A DNA stretch of 64,000 nucleotides. It comes from Acheta domesticus. Its lineage: Eukaryota; Arthropoda; Insecta; Orthoptera; Gryllidae. Location of the stretch: positions 69,806,172-69,870,171 of the forward strand of contig JAHLJT010008756.1 of the NCBI GenBank assembly GCA_031308135.1, read 5' to 3'. Shown piece after piece: positions 56,401 to 64,000 of this stretch. A program made the translations under genes and the position numbers. The notes beneath the pieces were generated by a model. It ran no database searches. It was given only the letters and a program-made list of their open reading frames with translations, and was not told the DNA's origin. Position 1 is the first letter of the stretch. Every line of letters begins with the position of its first letter.

Positions 56401-57145
56401 GTAAAAAACGTGTCATGTGAATTGTAAAACCACAATGGACAATGCTCACAGTCGCTGGGCTACTGTGTGCGGTCCCATCTCGACATTCAGGTTTCGAATT
56501 TCTTTCATGCCATATGGACTTTGGTGGTCAATGGAGTTTTTGTGATTGATCTTCTCGAATTCATTCCATAACCTGCATATTATATTCGTTATTCATATCT
56601 CACCAAGACACCTGCCAACACCATAATTAGGATGTTAATGTTCTAGAAGTATAAGTAGTACTAGTAATTTTACAACGCTCCTGATACAATCACTGCCCTG
56701 TCTTTCTGCTCTAAGAATTTGAGGAATAATAATATAAGAAGTATAATATGTTGTAACCGAATGTAGCGAATTCGAAAATGAAAGGGAAAAATGCTCTGAA
56801 TCGTAGACGAAATAAAAATGTTCTACAGCTAACAGGAAAGTATTACGACATTTGAATAACACTGATTTAGCAATTTTATAAATGATTTTGAAGTCTAAAT
56901 TTTTACATCGCCTTCTCCGGTAGTTTGCCATGAAATACTGGGCCTGTATGTATCAATACAATATCAGGAATTATTAGTCTGACAATAATGTTACACCAAA
57001 ATCTACCAATATACGAAGTGATCTTGATCCAATATTCTCGAAGAGTCAAAAATCCACCAAGTTTTATTAAATGTCAAATGAACTTTGCATTTCAACTCAC
57101 ACATTTTTTCTCAAGTGTGTATTATTATTATATAACATTGTCTTG
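56401..57145. other. AT-rich unannotated DNA
   Basis: No feature is supported. Confidence 0.5.
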
Positions 57146-57310
57146 AATGGCGAACTTTTTGGATTGCCGAATTAGAGGTTTGAACTGTTTCGAATTATCA
57201 GGATTCGAATTCCAAAGAAGAATCCTGGAATTCCCAGAGGAATTCCGAAGAAAGAAACCCGAATTATAGAGATTCGAATTAGCCGACTTCAAAATTGGAG
57301 TGAACAAAAT
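57146..57310. repeat. GAATTCG-rich segment, possible relative of 58215-58640
   Basis: Repeated words such as CGAATTAGAGG, TTCGAATTATCAGG and GGATTCGAATT resemble the direct repeats right of the hAT-type element. It may be a third diverged unit. Confidence 0.35.
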
Positions 57311-57324
57311 AGGAGGGTTCAAAT

Positions 57325-57354
<30 letters not shown>
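57325..57354. repeat. (CA)15 microsatellite
   Basis: Thirty bases of CA. Confidence 0.95.
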
Positions 57355-57356
<2 letters not shown>

Positions 57357-57369
57357 ATACTTGTACTTC

Positions 57370-58018
57370 ATGATCACTAGAGACCGGATTTTTATTTAAT
57401 TACATTTTTTTGTCTTTCTACTTACCGTTCTCAAAATTGCAATCTTGGCGAATCATATCCCTCCTAACACAATATCCAATTTTTTCGTTACATATTTTTA
57501 CATATTTAGTACCATATTACATATTTTACATATTTTGCTGTTTTCACATTATATTTTCTTATTTTATCAATTTTCTTCTGTATAATTCCATATTTTTTAT
57601 GGAAAAAATGTATTTTTTTTTTTAAATATCAGCATTTTCCCTACATTATTGGGGAAATCTGAGTGTCCATCATTGACACAGCGTAGATGAAGATGCTACA
57701 GTGTATGTTTGCTGGTCGTAGATCTCACCAGTTTGTGCGATGGCTTCTATTGCGATTAGTCCGGCTGCTAAACTACGGTCCTGAATTACAATAGATAAAG
57801 CTTTTATTACTGTCGAGAAAGTTGTATGATGTGAAGTGAGCAGTTTTTATCAATCTAATTTCGTATTACGTAAATGTATTTTATTATTAGTGTATTTTAA
57901 TATTACATATTATATCCGATTTTACATATTTATTACATATTCTTACTATTTTCATTACATATTTATGTTCATATTTTGACGTTTTATACTACATATTTTT
58001 CCGGTCTCTAATGATCAC
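57370..58018. mobile_element. hAT-type MITE with 8-bp target duplication
   Basis: The element spans 57378-58010 (633 bp). Its ends are perfect inverted repeats: TAGAGACCGGA at left, TCCGGTCTCTA at right. The exact 8-bp direct repeat ATGATCAC flanks it at 57370-57377 and 58011-58018. An 8-bp duplication with short inverted ends is the signature of hAT transposition. The interior is AT-rich, with many ACATATTT/TTACATAT words near both ends that could be transposase-binding subterminal repeats. No transposase frame exists, so it depended on an autonomous hAT elsewhere. The intact duplication and ends suggest a fairly recent insertion. Confidence 0.92.
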
Positions 58019-58024
58019 AAATGT

Positions 58025-58205
58025 CAAGACACCAGAGAGGAGTGAAGAGTAGTCCCGGTTGGGGCGGAGCCCCGCTGGAAAGGCACTTGCAGGTCAGCAC
58101 CTGATCTTCGAGCAGAAGTGGTCGATTTCCGGAACAAAACGTTTACAGTAACGGGAGTAATGTCCAAAGCAGTTGACGCGCCCAGAAACTATCAATTAAT
58201 CCAAT
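58025..58205 (+). mobile_element. SINE-1 copy 9 (3' part only)
   Basis: AGTCCCGGTTGGGGCGGAGC, CCGCTGG, GCAGGTCAGCACC, TAACGGGAGTAATGTCC, AGTTGACGCGCCC and a CTATCAATTAATCCAATCAA tail match the 3' half of the family. It starts just right of the hAT-type element. Confidence 0.8.
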
Positions 58206-58214
58206 CAATGAATC

Positions 58215-58640
58215 GAATATACGGAGTTTGAATGACCGGATTACGAATCGGAGGATTTCGAATTAGATTAGCAAATTCAAATAAAGGGGATTCGTATTAA
58301 TAAAGCTGAAAATAATGAAATTCGGAAAAAAAATCAGATTATAAAAGACGAAATTAGCGAGATATATCTGTTTGTAAACAACTTAAGAGCAGCAACCTTT
58401 TTTTTCTGATTTCAACCTTCTCACCTCTTTTTGTCCGAAAGCTCGTATGTGACGGCGAGCGTCGGGTTAGATTTAGAGGGGTTTGAATGAGGTTACCAAT
58501 TTCGAAATATGATTCGAATTAACGTTTCTCAAAATAATGAATTTTTGAAGGAAAAAAACCGAATTTAGATTATTGAAGACAAACAAAGACAAACAAGATT
58601 TGTTTGCTTTTAAGCCAGCTTAAGAGCTGCAACCCACCTT
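58215..58640 (+). repeat. Two diverged direct repeats, period about 237 bp
   Basis: Unit one has GAGTTTGAATGACCGGATTA, GATTTCGAATTAGA, AAAATAATGAAATTCGGAAA and ACTTAAGAGCAGCAACC (58381). Unit two has GGGTTTGAATGAGGTTACCA, TATGATTCGAATTAACG, AAAATAATGAATTTTTGAAGG and GCTTAAGAGCTGCAACCC (58618). The order is the same. The second unit abuts the GC-rich island. Confidence 0.7.
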
Positions 58641-58654
58641 CTTGCCTTGGAATT

Positions 58655-59040
58655 CCTTCCCGAAGCTGGCGGTGGCAGCGGGCGTCGCGACGCGTGGCGT
58701 CGCCGGGGCGGCGCCGGCGACGTCGGCGACATCCGTCGCGGCGGGACGCCCGCGGGAGGCGTCCTTTGATATCGCTGTCTCCGGAGGAGAGGCGGTCGCG
58801 GAGACGTGTCTAGGAAGCCTCATTGAAAAGTCGGCTACGCCCGGCTTAACAATAATTTTTTCCCCGTCGCTGTTCCGGATCCCGCGGCCGGGGTCGGAGC
58901 GGCGCGCGGCCGAAGCCGGCGGCCGAGGAGGCAGCGGGGCGGCGGGCGAGCAGGAAGACGGGCCCCGTTCGCATTCGAGTCACAGCCCCCGCAACCGAGC
59001 GCCGACGCCTCGGCTATCCGCGGCCATAAATCGCCCCAGC
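58655..59040. other. CpG-rich island
   Basis: GC-rich with dense CG (GGCGTCGCCGGGGCGGCGCC near 58698). The frames on both strands are Ala/Arg/Gly-rich and unrecognised. A candidate promoter-type island. Confidence 0.5.
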
Positions 59041-59049
59041 TGGAGAGGA

Positions 59050-59285
59050 TGGTACCGGTGGCGGCGGCGGGGGAATCGGTGGCGGCGGTGGCGGTGGTGG
59101 CAGAGCTCGGCGGAGGTGGCGGAGGTTGAGGCGGTGGCGGTGGTGGCGGAGGTAGGCGGAGGTGGCGGAGGTTGAGGCGGTGACGGCGGTGGGGGTGGCA
59201 GCGGTGGCGCCAGCGGCGGCGGTGGCGGTGGTGGCGGCGGTGGTGGCGGCGGTGGTTGGAGCGGTGGCGGCGGCGGTGCGGTGGC
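59050..59285 (+). repeat. GGTGGC repeat with a 46-bp internal duplication
   Basis: GGTGGC/GGCGGT units run for about 235 bases. CGGAGGTGGCGGAGGTTGAG occurs at 59111 and again at 59157, which shows a local tandem duplication. Proline-rich frames on the minus strand and glycine/arginine-rich frames on the plus strand are artefacts. Confidence 0.9.
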
Positions 59286-61885
59286 TTCGATGTCCGAGGC
59301 TGTGACTGATGTAGAAGACATTTCATTGGGGTCATGCTGCAGTAGTTGAATATGACCACCTACGACTGAAATAGGGAAAGAATAAGTTTAAAGCTTGTTG
59401 TGGTTGACAGTTAATTAAACATGTCGTATATTTTTGTGTTGAATAATTTCAATACCGGTATAATTGAGTGAAAAACTATATCGCAGGCAACAGATTCCTG
59501 TATGCAGTAGCCAGGAAGTTGGTAAAAAGTGACCCCAAAAGTATTGATTTTGGTCGTGGAGATCTGTTACATCGCTGAGACCTTTACAACTGCACATCGT
59601 GTAGGTCCTCTTTCGTAAATGCCACATTCGGTACACTAAATAAAGAATCTGCTCAATGTTATATTTCAGTTTCATCAACTCTTTCATTCAACTATGCTAA
59701 CGTTTTGAAAGTTGTAGATTTTTCCTCAATTTGTCGCTGCTGGCTCCTTCACTCTTTCGTGGAACAGACATCGGGCCCAACCATGTGAGAAATTACTCGG
59801 AACCATTCATCGGCATTTGCAGATAAGCAGGTCCGTCAAGATTCTGTAGGGTACGTTTGTTTCCGAAGAAGTTTTTAAAGATTATCAAGCAACCGTTTTG
59901 AAGAGATAAAGTAAGGTGATTGCCCCCACCGCCCCGATTTCTGTGTATTGTGGAAGTTACTCAAAAATTGAATGACAATGGTTTTCATCTTGTATTTAAA
60001 TTATTTATTTAAAAAGGATTAAATAAATATGTATAAATGTACACGGAAAGGTTTTTGTCATAAATTAATGCAACAAAGTAATAAAATACATGGAAAACTG
60101 CGATATGATTAGGAAAATGCTTGCAAACCCCACTTATTCTGTGAATATCAATTTCTGTGTGATCATGCAGCAGTTCTGTAATGAAATAAAATCGAAACTC
60201 AGAATCGGTTGGTTTTCAACATCCACTACTTTGTATTCGTACATAAATAAACATCCTATGAGCCTATCCTGAAGGACGTACTTAGAGCCTGGTTGTCTAA
60301 CAACTGAAACCTAAATGTATCCCCATGGCATGTTTGAAATGTTTGTTGCAAAAGGAGGAAATATTATGATATGCAAAAAATATACTGCTACTACTAGCAA
60401 TAATTTATTGAAACAGCACCTGAGGGCAAGGAATAATTACAATTTCGATGACGAATGACGACCTCTGATAATGGTTGTTGTCTCTCAGCGAATATAAATA
60501 ATGAGTGTCAGGCCTCTTTCTATAGATCAATTTTCGATGTGTAGCAAAAAAGCTATTAGACGAACTCATAAGAGACACAAGTTTAAAACTGCACAATCGC
60601 TAGTCACCGAATGCAATAAAGCGGTATTTAAAAATAGATGCTACCGTGCAAAGATAATAATTGACATGTACAAAGATAATAATTGTGACGTTTGCAGACA
60701 CTACCGGCGGGCAGACGTTTCCGACGTAAAACAATTTTTCGGTATCAAAGACTCATAAACAGTGGATTCTGATTACGCAACGCATTGCAGGAAGTTATTA
60801 CTAAACATAGGAACAAGATTTATCCGCTTCATTTCGGTGCTACGGACTCACCAAAACGGGTTTTTCTGAGGGAAAATCGCTGTTTTCCCTGCATCGTTAC
60901 AATACTTTATACTTACAATGAGTGTTATGAGAGAAAGTAATCACAAGGAATGAGATTCGGATGACATGTCATCTTTCATTGGTGCATTGTAGACGTTGAT
61001 TACTTTTAAATAAATGACATATAGGTGAAAGAAATATATCACCTATATGCCACTATTGGATAGTTGTTTTGTCATTTTATGCCATTTTCAATTTTTAGAT
61101 AATTGTTTGGACATTTATATATTTTTTGTCATTTTTACGCATTTGGTTCCCTTTTAGTTTTTTTAGCAACGAGTTTACAATGACACACTAATACATTGTT
61201 TTTATTGTATTATCAGTTTCATGACGAAATTCAGTACTGCAGTGGACTCCGTTTTCGAACTCTGAGAATTATACCGATCTTCGGTAACTTCCTGGACCAA
61301 AACGGACAATTGGAAGATCGGAGCTAAGGATTACATTTACTTCTGAAACAAAGACTTTATATTAATTTGAAATTGTAAAATTCATAGAATAAGTACTTAT
61401 CATACAATTTTTGAGCATTTAACAATCATACGTAATTTTCCTCTTATTTATAAATAATTTTATAGGTCTTATTCAAAGAATTTTTAGATAATCAGATTCG
61501 GAGCCCTCGTAATCATTCTTATGTGACTTGGTGTCGTAACAACAGCATCGGCGAAAGAAATGAAATGGTATACTTTCGCGGCAGCAGTCAGTAATCAGCA
61601 GATACTGAATATCCGGGAGAATCCTTTACCCATATCCCAAAGTTCTCGCCGTGAGGCTGCGACCTCTCTTCAGGCATATCGACTTGATATAACGTTGGCG
61701 TCTGTGCCTCGGACGCGGCGTTATCCGGACAGTCAAGTATTTGTATTTGTATTTAGCCATTACATGTCTCATAAAGAGCCTCGGCGCCGTTAGATCCCAG
61801 AGTTTCTGGTCAGTCACCCAATCAGGAATGATGTGATGTCTCGAATTCGCTTAACCTACGCGACTTCACGTAATTAACGAATGGC
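59286..61885. other. AT-rich unannotated DNA
   Basis: No supported gene. An 85-codon frame at 60501-60758 with a CDVCRHY motif and a 77-codon frame at 61560-61793 are unrecognised. Confidence 0.5.
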
Positions 61886-61889
61886 CTTT

Positions 61890-62035
61890 CAGTAACGTGG
61901 CCTTTCAGTAAAACCATCCCAGCATTCGCCTGGATGACCGAGGAAAACCATGATGGCCGTCATGGCGATTGAACCCGGGCCTGCCGAATGCGAAGTCAGC
62001 GCGCTACGCGCCCTGAACCATTTTGCTCTGTGAAC
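61890..62035 (-). mobile_element. tRNA-derived SINE, minus strand
   Basis: On the minus strand, GCGTAGCGCGCTGACTT (box A region) is followed by CCCGGGTTCAATCGCC, one base from a box B consensus. Then come GGCGAATGCTGGGATGG and a short body. A GCGAATGCTGGGATGG-type body is common in insect tRNA SINEs. The 5' side merges with an AAATAAATACAATTC stretch shared with the MITE edge. Confidence 0.65.
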
Positions 62036-62040
62036 AACCA

Positions 62041-62270
62041 AATAAATACAATTCAAACAAAAAATCCGTTGGCGTAAATCAGCTGTCACAGAGTCTTTTA
62101 ATCGGGAGCTTGGATGGCAAGTACAGTAGTGACGTTTAAGCTCCGGATTGGCCGACGTCAGTACTATAAATGTCACTACAGTAGATGTCATCGAATCTCC
62201 CGATTGGATGACACGCGTAACAACTGATGAAACGAAACGTCAACGGACTTTGTACATAAATAGAAGTTAA
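62041..62270. mobile_element. MITE-A copy 2
   Basis: The right end on the other strand reads AACTTCTATTTATGTACAAA and then CCGTTGACGTTTCG, TCAGTTGTTACG and GTCATCCAATCGGGAG. The left arm mirrors it less well (AATCCGTTGGCG, TCAGCTGTCAC, TTTTAATCGGGAGCTTGG). The end, the TGTTACG block and the CCAATCGGGAG block match the MITE at 2071-2242. The centre has CAGTAGTGACG and CACTACAGTAG. The left end is eroded. Confidence 0.75.
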
Positions 62271-62284
62271 CGACAACATTGTCT

Positions 62285-62645
62285 CCGCAGTGGAAATTCC
62301 ATGGGCTGCGCCACCCCGCACCTCCCCCTCTCTGCTCATCCGGCGACGGCCGCTTCGCCGGCGCGGTGCTGCTGCGCGTGCGCGTGCGCCGGCGCGTGCG
62401 TGCGTGCGAGCGCGTGTGCGGCGGCGGGGGCCGTGCGACAAGTTCCGTTCGGGCTGGCTGCTCCCGCTCGCGCCGCTCGGCCGCCCGCCGCTGACATTTC
62501 GCGGGGTCGCACGCGCTGCCCCCGCCGCCCGCCGCCGCCGCGTGGACGCGGCGCGCGCGCGCCCATAACGGGCCGCTTGCTGCCCGGCCGGCCGACGCCG
62601 CCTTCACAGGCCTCCCCGCCGCTGCTGCAGCAGCCGCCTCCGCAT
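62285..62645. promoter_or_regulatory. CpG island, candidate promoter
   Basis: Strongly GC- and CpG-rich, with alternating GCGCGTGCGCGTGCG near 62371 and GCGCGCGCGC near 62550. Overlapping frames on both strands have compositional Ala/Arg/Pro sequence only. It is one of the three best promoter candidates in the window. Confidence 0.4.
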
Positions 62646-63097
62646 CTATTGTGGCGTCATACCGGGTGTAATCAAAACACAGACGAGAGTGGGTTGGTAA
62701 TAACAGTGAGTTTATTCCTAAACTAGACCGTAGTCACAAATAACAAATTTCACAGCTTACAATTAACTTACTAAATAGATGCCACTACTTTTAATCTAAC
62801 TGCTACCACACCCGCTCTACATCTGAGACCTAATGCATGTCTCGCTCGTCACAACAATAAATTGCCGGCTCCTTGCTACGTGTGCCGCTCGCACAAACTT
62901 ACGTACACCTGCCCGTCAACCGCTGCTGGGAACAAGAAGGGTCGCGCGCCGTTAATAAAGGGCTTTCTACCGCCCCCGTTGCCCTCCGCGCCGTCTCTGT
63001 GCTGGCAGAAATTCCAAATGCGTCTTCTTCTGCAACCTTGTGTTAAAGTTCCTGCCCTCACGCAGATAGACCCCGTTTGAGCGCGCCACGACGCTGC
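62646..63097. other. Unannotated DNA
   Basis: The segment starting TGTAATCAAAACACAGACG at 62664 resembles the start of an LTR, but no partner or primer site was found. GGGCAGGAACTTTAAC-type wording on the minus strand is unassigned. Confidence 0.35.
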
Positions 63098-63282
63098 ACT
63101 ATAGTGCGGTTTTCGTAACTTTGCCCCTGACAGGAATCACCTGTTGACGGTTTCATCGAACCGGGAGCTTGAACGTCACCATAGTGGAACGTCACTGTAG
63201 CGAAATATAAGCTCCCGATTGGATGGCAGCGAAACAGCGGATTCCTGTCAGGGGCAGAGATACAAAAATCGCAGTATATAGT
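63098..63282. mobile_element. MITE-B copy 1, MITE-A core inside other arms
   Basis: The outer inverted arms are ACTATAGTGCGGTTTTCGTA and CTTTGCCCCTGACAGGAATC, mirrored at the right by GATTCCTGTCAGGGGCAGAG and AAAATCGCAGTATATAGT. The inner part (CGGGAGCTTGAACGTCACCA, ATAAGCTCCCGATTGGATGG) is the MITE-A core. It is therefore a composite palindrome of about 185 bp. Confidence 0.85.
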
Positions 63283-63524
63283 GCGATTTTCTAACTCTGC
63301 CCCTCAAGCCCTAAGGCCACGTTGGAATATCACACGGCATTTCGCGTTTTTTCCCCTCGTCTCGCCTCGTCCTCGTCGTCGCATGATCGCAAGCACTGCT
63401 TGATAACGGTCACGATCATCCGATATCTGGGTGGCACGTCTGAGGACGTCGCGAAATACCATGACATATTTTATCGTGAAGACAGGCCTTCAGGGGCAAA
63501 GTTAGGAAAATCGCAGTATACAGT
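63272..63524. mobile_element. MITE-B copy 2, same arms, different interior
   Basis: The left end AGTATATAGTGCGATTTTCT, AACTCTGCCCCTCAAG is mirrored by CTTCAGGGGCAAAGTTAGGA, AAATCGCAGTATACAGT at the right. The 150-bp interior (GGCCACGTTGGAATATCAC and onward) is unrelated to the MITE-A core. It directly abuts copy 1. Confidence 0.8.
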
Positions 63525-63594
63525 CGTCGTTACGCCAGGAGAAATGTCTCAGTGCGTCGACGGATGTCACGGATGTTTGGGTAGGGGTGCCACA

Positions 63595-63960
63595 CTGCTG
63601 TACCTCTGACCGGGGGTCCTAGGGTCCGATTTCCGACGTGGCAGGATTATCGACACTCGCTTGTCAGCTAGATCGAATTCATCAAGGAGAATTCTGTTGG
63701 CCGGCTGCTATCATTTCCGTGGTTTTCTTCGATCAACACCGGGCGAATGCCATGGACCACGTGCGATCTTTCCTTCTCTTCCTTGGTCCTATACTTTCAC
63801 ACACACACACTTACATATTATACTACCCACACATGCTGAGAGACAGGTCGGGGCTTAGAGCTTGTCCCGTCCAGAGGCGATGCCCCGCTTTTGGGAGACA
63901 CATGGTTTGGGAAAAACATCACTAGTCGACAGTAGGTCGGTGCCGGATCTCGTATTTTGC
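63595..63960 (+). mobile_element. SINE-1 copy 10 (lacks the 3' end)
   Basis: Degraded box B AGGGTCCGATTTCC at 63621, then GACGTGGCAGGATTATCGAC, GAGAATTCTGTTGGCCGGCT, TCGATCAACACCGGGCGAAT, CACGTGCGATCTTTCCTTC, CACACATGCTGAGAGACAGG, TTAGAGCTTGTCCCGTCC and GTAGGTCGGTGCCGG. The GGGACTAATGAC end and tail are absent before the window stops. Confidence 0.8.
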
Positions 63961-64000
63961 GAGTTTTCTCGGTATCAAGCAAAACCATTAACATCTTCGA

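Noticed and set aside
58835..59359. Proline-rich 174-codon and 113-codon minus-strand frames
   Set aside because: They are the complement of GGTGGC repeats.
60501..60758. 85-codon frame with a CDVC motif
   Set aside because: One short Cys pair does not define a domain, and the surrounding DNA is AT-rich and featureless.
62640..62840. LTR of a retrotransposon
   Set aside because: A TGTAATCA start and an AATAAA on the minus strand were seen, but no second LTR, primer-binding site or polypurine tract.

Overview
The window is noncoding, repeat-rich nuclear DNA from an animal, most likely an arthropod and probably an insect with a large genome. Three things point to this: a degenerate non-LTR retrotransposon with a restriction-like endonuclease, several tRNA-derived SINE families, and many small palindromic DNA-transposon derivatives (MITEs). 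The mix of AT-rich intergenic DNA, GC/CpG-rich islands and microsatellites fits as well. I cannot place the species. I found no convincing host protein-coding gene, no intact tRNA or rRNA gene, and no prokaryotic feature. Almost all of the longer open frames come from low-complexity or tandemly repeated DNA.

Layout. 1-7 kb: a pyrimidine-rich 12-bp repeat, five copies of a SINE family called here SINE-1, and a palindromic MITE at 2071-2242. 7-13.6 kb: a G-rich minisatellite, AT-rich DNA, a CpG island and a four-unit degenerate tandem array (12650-13560). 14-30 kb: mostly AT-rich DNA with a (CA)n tract, GGTGGC-type repeats, two other tRNA-derived SINEs (about 21.2 and 25.7 kb), a 20-bp minisatellite and a promoter-like CpG island (27.8-28.1 kb). 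30-36 kb: SINE-1, CpG islands, a hAT-like element and a diverged tandem duplication of about 350-385 bp. 36-40 kb: ATC/ACC triplet-rich DNA. 40.5-42.8 kb: a 5'-truncated R2/R4-type LINE lying between (TAA)n microsatellites. It keeps RT, zinc-knuckle and endonuclease remnants but is broken by a frameshift and stops. 43-48 kb: SINE-1, an antisense SINE and an internally repetitive AT-rich element. 48.7-50.4 kb: the strongest CpG-island cluster, with GC boxes, a GC hairpin and a G-quadruplex-type run. 52-59 kb: (AAT)n, a 16-bp minisatellite, SINE-1 copies, a hammerhead-ribozyme-like motif, a 633-bp hAT-type MITE with 8-bp target duplications, diverged direct repeats and a GGTGGC-rich island. 61.9-64 kb: a SINE, three related MITEs and a final SINE-1 copy.

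No gene system working together can be read here. The most informative content is the transposable-element record. It comprises a SINE family with about ten copies, a modular MITE family whose palindromic core occurs with different outer arms, a precisely bounded hAT-type MITE, and a Dong/R4-like LINE in (TAA)n DNA. The CpG islands at 27.8, 48.7-50.4 and 62.3 kb are the best places to look for transcription start sites of genes whose exons lie outside the window or are not recognisable by eye.
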